Of a DNA stretch of 64,000 nucleotides, positions 1 to 11,273 are shown in pieces; position 1 is the stretch's first letter; each line of letters opens with the position of its first letter. The translations under genes and the position numbers were made by a program. The notes under the pieces were generated by a model. It saw only the letters and a list, made by a program, of their open reading frames with translations. It did not search any database and was not told the DNA's origin. The DNA is from Rhea pennata (lineage: Eukaryota; Chordata; Aves; Rheiformes; Rheidae): NCBI RefSeq assembly GCF_028389875.1, contig NC_084682.1, positions 7,140,001-7,204,000 of the forward strand, given 5' to 3'.

Positions 1-919
1 TGCAGTGCGCTGTGTTCCCTGCCAGCTCTCTCTGAATAGTGTACCCACTCCATCTCTTCGTGGGTTTTTTTTTTTTTCTCCTACAAGAGGCCACTGCTGT
101 GCAAACTGGCACCAGTCACTGTTGGTTCTCTAAATCACTTCCCAATGGTACTTTTCTTTTTCTTTTTTTTTTTTTTTTTTTGCAAAGTAACTTGATCTAT
201 TAAGACTTTTAAAATTGCATTAAACTTGCACACATACCTGCAATCCTCCACTCTAGGTACTGAATGCATACATAATTTTGTTTTGGGTGTCAAAACAAAA
301 GCACAGTGCAGCCTGGGCATCTTCTAACAGCTGTTGTGAAGTCCATACTGAATCCTCTGAATCCTTTCACAATTCCCTTCCTGGGACTCAAAGCTCCACT
401 TCGATTTGGTTGTAGGAGCCTGTTTCTTTCTTTTGTTTTGGGGTTTCCACCACTTTTGGACAGTGAGGGACAGGAAGGCATGTTTCTGTACCAAGACCTC
501 TGATTGAATACATTGTCCAGGAGCAAGGTACTGCAACATTCCCTGAAGACATACCCTAAGTGAGGACAAAGGGAAGACTGACTGCTTCACAGCCAGATCC
601 TATTGATCAGAAATGCGTATCTTGTGAACTTCATCTGGCTTTGTGACTTGAATTGTCTAAGGAGAACAGAGTCACTTCAGTCATCCACAACTGAAAATAG
701 CATGGTTGCCATAGCTGGCATCTGGTATGCTGAGAAAATGAGGGAGACTGCCTGCAGTCAGCCTTGCAACTAGTTGGAGGGCAGCAAAAGGACTGGCATA
801 TGTACCTAGTAAAGCAAATCCTGCACCCTATGGGTCATACTCAGCCCCAGACATACTGCACTGCAGCAAAGCAAGTCAGGCCACAACCACCTGTGCAATG
901 TTTTTTTTGTTGTTATTTT

Positions 920-953
<34 letters not shown>

Positions 954-1100
954 AGTAAGGCAGGAATCCACGCTGACCTCCTTGGTAGTTTTTTGGTACA
1001 AGATAGCACTTTCACCACAGCACAAGGAGAAACACGGACATCGGCCACAACTAGAGCATCGGCAGCCCAACCGCAGGCACGCGCCCGCCTGTGTTGGGAC
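1..1100. other. Unassigned DNA upstream of the LIG3 promoter
   Basis: I see no supported gene here. Short open frames run on both strands but none shows a recognisable domain, codon bias or splice-site framework. Several poly-T runs interrupt the sequence (67-77, 162-181 and a very long one near 921-951). It could be intergenic sequence or the 3' UTR of a gene lying further left; nothing in it decides between these. Confidence 0.5.
921..951. repeat. Long poly-T tract (31 T)
   Basis: An uninterrupted run of about 31 T follows a T-rich GTTGTTATTTTG stretch. It may be the tail of an old retroposed copy on the minus strand or simple homopolymer expansion. No target-site duplication was identified. 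Confidence 0.8.
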
Positions 1101-1125
1101 GCAGGGCTGTCTTCAGGGCGGTTCC

Positions 1126-1760
1126 GCAGCACCTCACGAAGTGCACAGACACAGCACAACGCACTTGCAGCACTGCTTGGGGGAGGCCAGGTGATACGGC
1201 AGCACCTCAGGCACCTCGCAAACATGGCACTGCACCCTTGGAGAGCTTGTTTTGGGAGGCTGAGCGATACTGCAGAACTTCAGGCCCCACGCAAGGGCCG
1301 TGTGGTGCTCTTGGAAGGCTGATTTTGGGCAGCGGTGACAGGGAGGTGCCTCAGGCCCTGCACAAAGCTGGCACGGCACTCCTGGGGGGCTGATTTCAGG
1401 AGGCCAAGGGCAGGGCAGCGCCTCAGACCCCGTGCAGAGACGGTGCGGCGTCCTCGGCTGGGAGGCCGGGGTTGGGGCAGTACCTCAGCGCTGCCACGAA
1501 GACGGCGTAGCGCCCTCGAAGGGCTGATTTTGGCGGGCGGGCACAGAGCAGCACCTCCGGGCGGGCAGAGACGCGGCGCCATCTTTGGGGGTCGGGGGTA
1601 GAGCAGCACCTCAGGCCCCGCGCGCACGCACACAACATGGCGCCCACGGAGGGCGGCCGTCGGGCGGCCGGGGGACGGAGCAGCGCCGCGGGGCTGGGGC
1701 GGCCGCGGCGCAGCGCCCTCGGCGGCCGGGCCGGGCCGGGGCAGCACCTCACGCCGCCGC
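1126..1760. repeat. Diverged tandem repeat, 55-73 bp period, upstream of LIG3
   Basis: The phrase GCAGCACCTCAGG or a close variant recurs at 1126, 1199, 1272, 1343, 1415, 1477, 1548, 1603 and 1741. Spacings are 73, 73, 71, 72, 62, 71, 55 and 138 (about two units). Between anchors a second phrase, GGCTGATTTTGGG or similar, and an ATGGCACC/ATGGCGCC phrase recur. Copies become more GC- and CpG-rich towards the promoter. This is an old, internally diverged satellite-like array that runs into the CpG island. Several short open frames across it are by-products of the repeat. Confidence 0.75.
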
Positions 1761-1786
1761 CCTCGCCCGCTCCGCGAGCGCGTGGC

Positions 1787-1816
1787 GGGAGCGGGAGCGG
1801 GAGCGGGAGCGGGGAG
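1787..1816. repeat. (GGGAGC)n hexanucleotide array
   Basis: Five near-perfect GGGAGC units lie inside the LIG3 CpG island. Four or more G3 runs separated by three bases make it a plausible G-quadruplex motif on the plus strand. Confidence 0.75.
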
Positions 1817-1988
1817 GCGGCGCTCTGCGGGGGCGGGGCCTGGCTCCCGGCGGGGGGCGGGGCCGCTCCGCCCGGGGGGCGTGGTTAGCGCCGTGGAGGC
1901 GGGGCTTGCCGCCGGCAGCCGCGCGCTATGCACGCGCACGCCTTGGCGCCGCGTCCGGGCTGGCGGAAGAGGAGGGGCGCGGAGTAGG

Positions 1989-1998
1989 GCGCATGCGT
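1989..1998. promoter_or_regulatory. LIG3: NRF-1-like site in the LIG3 promoter
   Basis: GCGCATGCGT matches the core of the NRF-1 consensus (YGCGCAYGCGCR) over ten positions. It lies about 110 bp before the probable first-exon donor. NRF-1 controls many nuclear genes with mitochondrial products, which fits the mitochondrial isoform of this ligase. Confidence 0.55.
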
Positions 1999-2106
1999 CT
2001 TACTCTACGGAAGCCCGGAGGGACGAGCTTAAAGGGGCCGCGGTGGCGGCGGCTTTCGCCTAAAGAGGAAGGGGGGGGGGGGGTCGTCGGTCTGAGGGAG
2101 GGTGAA

Positions 2107-2121
2107 ATGGCGGCGCCGTGA
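2107..2121 (+). other. Four-codon upstream ORF (MAAP) in the LIG3 5' leader
   Basis: ATG GCG GCG CCG TGA lies in the probable noncoding first exon, eight bases before its donor. The ATG has G at -3 and G at +4, a strong initiation context, and overlaps a YY1-like ATGGCGGC motif. If transcription begins upstream of 2107, ribosomes would meet this tiny frame before the two LIG3 starts. Confidence 0.45.
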
Positions 2122-2240
2122 AGAGCTGGGTGAGGCTTTCACCTCTGGGGTCGTCCAGGGACGCGGGGTAGGCCGCGGGAGATCTGGGCCCGTGGCAGAG
2201 GAGGGGGATGGGGCCTTGAGGCAAGCGCGGGGGGGAGAAG

Positions 2241-2400
2241 GGGCTGTGGGGCAGGTCTGGGGGGCATTGGAGGCTGAAGAGGGGGGAAAGGGGCTGTGGG
2301 GCAGGTCTAGGGGGGATTGGAGGCCGGGGGGAGGGGGCTGGGGGGCAGGTCTGGGGGGGATTGGAGGCGGGGGGGAGGGGGCTGGGGGGCAGGTTTAGGC
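2241..2400. repeat. G-rich tandem repeat in LIG3 intron 1 (4 copies)
   Basis: GGGCTG(T)GGGGCAGGTCT followed by a G run and ATTGGAGGC recurs at 2241, 2291, 2335 and 2379 (periods 50, 44, 44). G runs of 5-8 make the plus strand a strong G-quadruplex candidate. It lies in the intron between the noncoding exon and the first coding exon. Confidence 0.7.
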
Positions 2401-2636
2401 AGGTTCAGGCCCATGGAGGAGCAGTTGTGGGGCAGGCTCAGGCGTAGTGGGGCCTTGGGAGAGTCAGGGCCCAAGGGAGGAATCGGTGGGGGGGGGGGGC
2501 AGGGCCCATGTTGAGTTCTCCCCACTGCCGTGTCCCAGAGCCGGGCGTGAGGCATGGGCCCCCTTTGGCCCGCAGGCTACTGGGTGGTGGCTCATTCTCT
2601 CCTGCTTCCCTTGCAGCCCAGTCCGGAGCAGGCTGG

Positions 2637-3183
2637 ATGCCCACAGGCACCAGGACACTTGCACGGGCTGCCTGGGCGCTCAGCAGGAGCACAGCTCTCT
2701 GCCTCCACCGCGTGCGGGCCTCATCGCTAGGACCCCCCTTTTGCTGCCTTGGCCTCCCCCGAGCCAGCCCCTGCTTCTGGTACCAGCTGTTGGTGAGGAC
2801 CGCGTCTCTCTGGTGCGGGGGTGGTGGTGCTGGAGGTCTCTGTTTGCCCCCGCCTTTGCGCGCTTGGCCTCGCCGGGCTTGCACAGCTGCAGAGGACATG
2901 TCAGAGCAGAGGTACTGCGTGGACTACGCTAAGCGTGGCACAGCAGGCTGCAAGAAGTGCAAGGAGAAGATTGTGAAGGGGATGGTGCGTATTGGGAAGA
3001 TTGTTCCCAATCCTTTCACGGAGTCTGGTGGGGACATGAAGGAGTGGTACCATGTGAAGTGCATGTTTGAGAAGCTAGAGAAGGCCCGGGCTACCACCAA
3101 GAAAATTGAAGACATCACAGATTTGGAAGGGTGGGAAGAGCTGCAAGATGATGAGAAAGAATTAATCAACAAGCATATCTCAG
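2637..3183 (+). CDS. LIG3: LIG3 coding exon 1: mitochondrial leader and zinc finger
   Basis: The acceptor CTTCCCTTGCAG ends at 2616. The first ATG (2637) opens an Arg/Ala/Ser-rich, acid-poor leader beginning [18 protein letters not shown], typical of a mitochondrial presequence. The second in-frame ATG at 2898 begins [20 protein letters not shown], the nuclear form, 87 codons later as in human. The PARP-type zinc finger follows, with the [12 protein letters not shown] and [10 protein letters not shown] motifs. Donor CAG/GTGAGA; ends after codon position 1. Confidence 0.93.
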
Positions 3184-6100
3184 GTGAGACACAAGGAGGG
3201 ACCTGGGCTGCTTTTTTCTGGGCCACAGGGTATGACACTGACAGCCATGTATTTCTCTTGAAATCCTCACTGAAGTATTAATATGAATTGATAAAAAGGT
3301 GGGGAGTGATCAAATCTCTGTCTCAGCCCTATAGTAAAGAGAAACAGTCACTTAATTCATTTCTTGCAACTGATTATGGAGGAGGTCTAGGTGATTTAAG
3401 CCATATGTAGACTTGTAAGGTTCAGATGAATCCTACTAAGAAGCATTAGCTGTTTTCTGTTTCATCTTTTTTCATGAACTTTAGCAAATTATGTAACCTT
3501 TTAACTTTTGCTATTTGAAAAATGTTCCTTCATTTTTTTTCCCCAATCTCCAGTTGTTTTAAGACTTGCTTGTTGCAAAATACATTATGTTATATGTTGA
3601 ATATGTTGTTGATTGTCTCTTACTGCTGTTTTGAACTCCTGCTGTTTTACAGAAGCTAATTCCAAGGCTGCAAGTACGCCGAAGAAAAAAGCAACAGTCC
3701 AGGCTAAGATCTCTGCAACTGGACAAATAACCAGTCCCAAGAAAGATCTGTTAGGTACTGTCAATCCATCACCAAAGAAGTTCTCTGGCTTCACAGGTAG
3801 GGGTTATTAAACAGATTCTGGGAAATCCTTAACTTCTTTTCTGATTTTAGCATCAGAGATGTTTTAATTTGACTCAGATAATAGGTTTTTTAATTTATAA
3901 AGGGTGGTTTTTTTTTAACTGAAGTATTTTTAAATACATTTATATATATATGTTCATAGAAGGACGAATGGTTATTCCTTGGTACCTTGTCCTAAGAAGC
4001 AGCAGGCCAGTCAGGAGACATGTAGCTCTGGACCAGCCAGAGCACATGTTGGCCCACACACAGACAAAAAGACGAGACTATGGATGGGTACTGGAGAGTG
4101 TTATGGGCAGAGGTGATGGTGGGGAGCTGCACAGAAGAGCTACTGTTATGAGGGATATTAAGTTATAGAAAACTAGCCCTATCTCCATTGCTGATGGACC
4201 CAGTTGCTTTATGATTGCTTATTTTGTGCACCTTGCTGGTTCTCTGAAAGATACCATGCGTCCTTTTCTGCTAAAAGGCTGCAAGAAATCAGGTGGCACC
4301 TCTGGGATCAGAAAAATACTTAATGACACTTATTAAAATAAGCATTCTCTACCAAAACCATAGAGATTTCATTCTTAATGCAGTTAACACACACAATTTT
4401 ACTATACTATGTAAGACCCTGAGAACCTTCATTGACTATTAAGTTAGCCATCTTTTGAGCAGGAGTTTGGGCTAGAGACCTTTGGAGATCCCTTCCAATC
4501 TATTTTTTTCTGTGACTTGTGAAACAGTATAGTATGCTGGGCATGGTTCTGCTTTGCCTTGGTAGTTAAAAATGTTAACTAAGAAAATTACAGCTATTAG
4601 TTTGTCCATAGAAAACAACCTATGATTACTTTGAGATGCTCAGAATTATATTGCAAAGGCCAGAGAATGAAGCATCATTTGTTCAACTGACTTATCTCCC
4701 AATATAAGATTTTTTTGATGCCTGTTGAGTTACTTTCAAGAGACTAAGCAACTCGGGGGGCGGGGGGGGAGACACAAAAACAAGCAAACAAACTCCCTCC
4801 CCCCCCCCAAAAAAAAAAAAAAAGAGATCAGGTACAGGAGTTTTCAAAGATCTTTCCGAACAAAGTTAGTCAGAAACAGTGCAGACCTCTGAGACCAGTC
4901 CTGGCAGATGTCTGCACCTTTTAGAGATGGTTAAGACAAGCTGTGTCTTGGTAGTGGGAGCAGCTGTCTTTGGGGCTTTGTTGGACAGATATGAACAAAG
5001 GCTTAAGCGAGTTCCTCTCCGGATTTTTCCCCGTTTTAGCAATGATATTAGGAAAACATGTGAAGGGAAAAGGCCTTTAGAGTAGAAATAACAGAAGCAT
5101 CTGCCAGCAGAATTCCTTTTCACCAAGGTTTAACCATATTCATCTGTTAGAATTAAGATCTAGAAAATTCTGGTGTATTGTGAAGAGCAAAACTAATGAA
5201 AAACGTTAGATTTTCTTTTTTCAGTAATTAAGTCACAGATTTTTGTGTAGCACGTATCATTATTCAGTTCTGAAGTTTTGCCAGCATGCTGGGATTGTTG
5301 TTTCCAGCTTGCCAAATGGAGGTGTTCTCATTTTCAAAGTCTGCACCATTTCATCCGTGTTAAAAAGCTAGTTGGTATGTCTTTCATGCAGCTAAGCCAA
5401 AGAATTTGGAAGATGTCTCTGCAAACTCTTCCCACAAGTCTAGCCTGTCTGCAAAAAAATGTGATCCAAAGCACAAAGACTGCTTGCTGCGAGAGTTCAG
5501 GAAACTCTGTGCCATGGTTGCTGACAAGCCTAGTTATAATGTGAAAACACAGATCATCCAGGACTTCCTGCAGAAGGGAACTGGAGGAGGTATGATTCTT
5601 GCCTGATACTTTTCCGCATGTGAAAGCCCTCACAAAATCAGTATCAAAGTATTATTTCAAAAGCAAGAGTGAATTAAAATCTGACTGCAGTGTAGTCCAA
5701 GTTGCATGCTATGATTTGTGAACTGATGGAGACTTTACAAAGTGAACTGCTATTTAAATAACCAATTCAGATAAAAATGTCTCATGCTGGGACCGTGGAG
5801 AATGTAGGTGCTGCCAAACTGAGTGCCAAGATCAGATTTGGAGGGCAGCTGTGGATGTTTCCCCAGAGAAATGTCCTTTCATGTAAAATAGAACAGCATG
5901 GTGGAATGTGGAAGCCCCAGCTGTGTGTCTTTTTTTTTCATCAAATCATGCTTATGAGCACAAACATCCAGAGCCTGTAGATGAAAATAAATTGTGACAG
6001 TTTCTAATGATGTGTGCTTTTTTTCCAGATGGTTTTCGTGGTGACGTATACCTGACCATTAAACTGCTGTTACCAGGTGTCATTAAAATTGTTTACAACT

Positions 6101-9100
6101 TGAATGACAAGCAGATTGTAAAGCTATTTAGTAGGATTTTTAACTGCAGCCAAGAGGAAATGGTCCGGGACCTGGAACAGGTGAGTGGGGGCAGCAGTTC
6201 TCTCAATTTTTGATATTCAATCTCTTGGTATGGAAATTCTACATTTTTTTTCCCCGTTTGAAGGATTGTTAGGTTGGTTGTTATAATGGGAGCTGGTGAA
6301 TCTTGCTTTTCTCTTTGGCGGTTCTCTTGGAGCTTTTGCCATCTGGAATCTTTAGAAAACGATGTCTGAATGGAAAGCAAGATGTGAATCACCTGCAAAA
6401 CTTTAGAAAACGAGACTAAAATGTCAAAATGCATAGATCAGACATGAGGATTTTGGAAAGTTCAGTTGCACCTGCTTTTTCACACTGCTGTCTAGTGTAT
6501 TCCTATTTAACTGATTTATATTACCTTTTGTAGCATCATTTATGAAAAATTATAATTCATTTAACAGATCTGTTCCTGTGAGCTTAAGTTGGCTCAAGCA
6601 GTTAAGCTAGACTCGTGATTGCAAGTGCTCACATGTGTGTATTTAATTCCTGTGCCTATGAGTTGATAATTGACTGTGCACATTTCTGATCCATTGCAAG
6701 ATGGAGAAAATGGGTTAATTAGCTAACGGAGCTAATTGCATCACTTTTGTCTTGGTGCATACCACCGTCTCGTGACATCACTAGACTGTTTGCAGTTCCT
6801 GGAGTTGACAAGAACTGGATTTATCTTGAGGAAATACCACAGCAGTGAAAGTAAACTCAGTGAGATGATACTGGTACTCTTATATAGCTTTTCACAAATG
6901 GAACACCTGAAAAGATGTACCCTGTGTCATGGCAGCTTTTTCCTAATGTTTGGCAGTGATGCCTTGATGGAATCACTCCTCTCCTACTTACTGGACTCCT
7001 CTGCTCTCTCCTACTAACTGGAAACATGCTGAATCTCCAGTGGTATGTGTCTTGCTCATTCTCAGCCATAGCTCTGACCTGCGCCCTCGTTTTGTCTTTT
7101 GGAGACAGGGAGATGTTTCCGAGACCATACGCCTCTTCTTTGAACAGAGCAAGTCCTGTCCTCCAGCTGCCAAAAGTCTCCTGACCATCCAAGAGGTAGA
7201 TGAGTTCCTAATCCAGCTATCAAAGCTTACAAAGGAGGATGACCAGCAAAGTGTGCTGCAAGATATCACTCGCAGGTAAGTGATCAGCATTTAGAGGTGC
7301 TCTCTAAAACTAGGAGTGATTTTCTAAATATCATAAGCTGGAATAGATGAAAAGCGGTAATACAAGCCAAGAGACTGACCTTTACACCAGTACACAGCTA
7401 TCAATGGCTCTGTGAAGACTCTTTGACTTCTGAACAGTATAGAGAACCTGTATGGCTCTTGTTCATGCCACAGAGAATTTCATTCTTTTCTATTAAGACA
7501 GTAATTAGTACTAAACAAAACTGCTGTAGCAGTACTTAGCTGTTAGTTAGATTGGTGTTCCTAGATATATTGGGAAAAGCCTTTGTGCCATTTAGACATC
7601 TCCAAGATTCTTGGTCTGGCTCAGTTTGTGTTGATCTGAGGCCAAGGATGTTACTATAATCTACTCTTGGTGGATTAATAACTGAATTTTGCAAAGTATC
7701 TTAATACAAGAGCAGAACTGATACTGTCATTCAAAGATGCTAAAAGCCTTTTTGATATTCTCTTGTGCTTCTGAGATGTCACAAGTGAAAAATCTTCAAA
7801 TTTGAATTTAACCTTTACCAAATGGGAGGACCTATTATTATTACAGAGGCCTGGATCAGTTTACTTTTTCAACTGGGAAGTAGTCCAGGTAAGTGTCTTG
7901 TCTCTGAATCCTCTCTCACACCTCAGGTGTACAGGCAACGACCTGAAATGCATCATCAGGCTTATCAAGCATGACTTGAAAATGAATGCTGGTGCAAAGC
8001 ATGTGTAAGTCCCACCTTTTATTATGAGATAATACGAGAAGCGGGCACTAGCCTATTAATCCATGTGCAGCAAAGCTGAGATTGATGTATGTTTTTCCTT
8101 GCTGTCCTCAATTTGTTTAAAGGCTGGATGCTTTGGATCCAAATGCCTATGAGGCATTCAAAGCCTCACGCAATCTTCAGGATGTGGTAGAGCGAGTCCT
8201 GAAGAACCAACAGGAGGCTGAGAAGATGCCAGGTCTGAAGCGAACCCTCAGTGTGCAGGCCTCTCTGATGACTCCCGTTCAGCCCATGCTGGTAATGTTA
8301 CCACTGCAGGGAAGCCAACCTACACTGGGGGGAGAGACGGAATTCTCATATCCACTGCCAGAGAGCCTGACCTTTATGAATCAGTAGGCAGATAAGTGAT
8401 AATGTCCAGTATGAGCCAGTAGACTGTGCCATTTTATAAAATATTTTCTACCAAGAGACAAGTATTTGGTGTACTGTGTACTTGCTGCTTTAATGACACT
8501 GCACAAGCTAAAATGTCAACTTGCTTTCAGTCTAGAAGTGACTTTCTTATATTTTTCTGCATGCTGTTATCACAGAAGTGTTCATTTCTGTGAAAATGGT
8601 TTAAGAGATTTGCTGGATTAGTGATTCAAATAAGGTGGTCTTCTATTTGAACAAATCAGAGTTAATATTTACTTCTGGTCTAAGTGCACTCCTAGAAAAG
8701 GCACAGTACTTACACAGTACTCTTCCTTTGGAAGAGATAAATAGTGAAAAGCTTGAATTATTTGGGCAGGTTAAGATGATTCTAAGTAAATGACTGAACT
8801 AAGAAAAGGAAAACTTGGATGGATATCAGAGATCCTTCACAGATCTAAAAAGGAATTGGCTGTTCATTCACAAAATTGAATAGAAGCTTTATTTTTAAAT
8901 AAATGAATCTTTTATGGAACTTTTCTCTCTACTTTTCTAAGGCTGAAGCCTGCAAGTCAATTGAGTATGCTATGAAGAAATGCCCAAATGGGATGTATGC
9001 AGAGATCAAATATGATGGGGAGCGGGTGCAGGTACATAAAAATGGAGATCATTTCAGCTACTTCAGCCGAAGCCTCAAACCTGTCCTCCCTCACAAAGTA

Positions 9101-11235
9101 AGCACATATAAAATGTCTCTTCTGCTGCCAGCTGTTACCTTCCTCCTCTGTAAACATGAGTGAATTTCACATCAGTTTCTATAGGCAGCAGGATACCTTC
9201 TGTTTTAGGCTTTTTGCCTGACTTGTCCAGATACTCAAGTGAATCTGGAAAAGCAACATTTAATGGAACTGTAATCAGTCAGTTTTGACTGCCTTAAAGG
9301 GCTTGAGACTACAGTTAACTTACTTGCTTTTCAGTCTTCTTTATGCACTGCATTTGGGTTGGCGTCACGCCAGTTAGGTGACTTGGTTATATTTGTTCAG
9401 GTCTCATTTTTCCTTTTATAGCCAATGCTAACCATCTGTGCCATACTGGAAAATAAAGCCAGTGCAGATATGCCTAAATGTGGCTTGGAAACACTCCTGG
9501 AGAAAACATGAGCATTGGAGTGAGTCTGTCTCTTCAGCCAGTGGGCATTTTGTATTTGTTGCTGTCCTTTTTTTTCCTCCAAGGTAGCCCATTTTAAGGA
9601 CTTCATCCCCCAGGCCTTCCCTGGTGGGCACAGTATGATCTTGGATTCCGAAGTTCTTCTGATTGATAACAAAACTGGCAAACCGCTTCCTTTTGGGACT
9701 CTTGGTGTGCACAAGGTAAAAAAAAAAAAAAAAAAAAATCCTTTGTAGCTCTTGAACACTCTTAAATGCTTTAGCGTGTTACAACAGGCTAATAAAAGAT
9801 GTCTGGTCCCTCAGAAGATTGATATAAATGAAAAAGCACTGTTCTAATACAATTACTTTGATATTAACCAATCATCAGCAGGTTACTGGGAAAAATTGAG
9901 CTCAAAATAAATATTAAAAAGCCCTTGGAAAATCTTGCAATTCTGTCATTGTTTATAGTTGCTTGTAACACTGGCAAACAAAAAGACAAGAATGATACAG
10001 ATATGAATTTAGTCCATATGAGTGTTATGTAATGACTATGTCTAGATTAAATAGTGGTGAGAATGAGGACAATAAATTGAAAATTAAATTGTAAGTGCTT
10101 TAACTTAAAGGAGCCATTAATCTGAAGTCTCTGGAATGCTTATTGGTTTCTCATTGCAGCAGTAGTGATAGATTTTAGGTTGCCTGAAGTCGTTAATATT
10201 TGTAGTGTTATTACCCTGCCACTAGGAAATTAACATGTTTTATTTTCTTAGTTTGTGCTTTGACACACTCTAAATTTTATTTCTGAGAACACTTAAGCTT
10301 TGTAGAAGGCATAAGGAGTGTAAGCTTCTTATCACTAACAGATTATGGGGATAAAAATACATCCTTTTGTTTCCATTATTTTTCTATACCTCCAGGTTGC
10401 TGCTTGTTACTACTGCAGATTTCTTTTAATTGATACTAATTGTTTTACAGAAAGCTGCTTTCCAAGATGCCAATGTTTGCTTGTTTGTGTTTGACTGCAT
10501 CTATTTCAACGATGTCAGCCTGATGGACAGGTATGTGTGTCTCATTAGTGTGAGAACGGTCTGACAGGTTTTCCAGCGGAACTTGCTGGAATACACTACC
10601 ACTGCGGAGGGAGCAGTTCATGTTGACAGTTATTACTTGCCATTTACCTCTGTAAAATTAAGATGTCATAGGAGGATCCTTGTTCTGATAAAGCCATAAA
10701 TGAAGACATCACTATGGAGTCCCACTTTGCTCTGCAGTTTCAAAACAGCAGGAGCAACTGCATTCAATTGAATTCAGCATGGTCCAGTATAAAGCTCATC
10801 CTGTGTTCTCTGACACAAAATACACGCTGAATGTAAAATTTCTGTTTTATAACTTATTTTCTGGAGGACTGATAAAGAATTGATTATCCTTTCTGGAACT
10901 CTGATTTATCTGTAAGATAAAGTTATTTAAAGAGCTTTTCTTTGGTGTTATGCACATGACTGGTACATCATGTTGGAATTGGTTGTGTGTCCTTAATTAT
11001 CTGTACTCTGCTCTAGGCCCCTGTGTGAACGTCGTAAGTTTCTCCATGATAATATGGTTGAAATTCCTAACCGAATCCTCTTCTCGGAGATGAAGCACGT
11101 CACAGTGAGTTCAGCGTTAAATAAAATAGCATACATGGTAATACTCTGGGTTATTAGAGAAAACTGAAGTAAGATTGAAGAAAGCTAGACTGCTTCCAGT
11201 ACCCAAACTGGCAACTTTCAGTGATACACAGTCCT

Positions 11236-11273
<38 letters not shown>

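Larger units (their letters stand above)
1580..2129 (+). promoter_or_regulatory. LIG3: CpG-island promoter and probable noncoding first exon of LIG3
   Basis: This stretch is extremely GC- and CpG-rich and has no TATA box, typical of a housekeeping promoter. It contains a palindromic NRF-1-like site GCGCATGCGT (1989-1998), an ETS-like CGGAAG (about 2008-2013) and a YY1-like ATGGCGGC (2107-2114). A probable 5' noncoding exon ends at 2129, where CTGG is followed by GTGAGG, a good splice donor. The next acceptor is at 2616, just before the exon carrying both LIG3 start codons. The transcription start itself cannot be placed from sequence; somewhere in 1960-2105 is my inference. Confidence 0.65.

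Noticed and set aside
806-1939. Minus-strand frames of 139 and 219 codons near the LIG3 promoter
   Set aside because: They run through a poly-T tract (read as poly-Lys), the 55-73 bp repeat array and the CpG island. Their low-complexity, repetitive content fits non-coding repeats.
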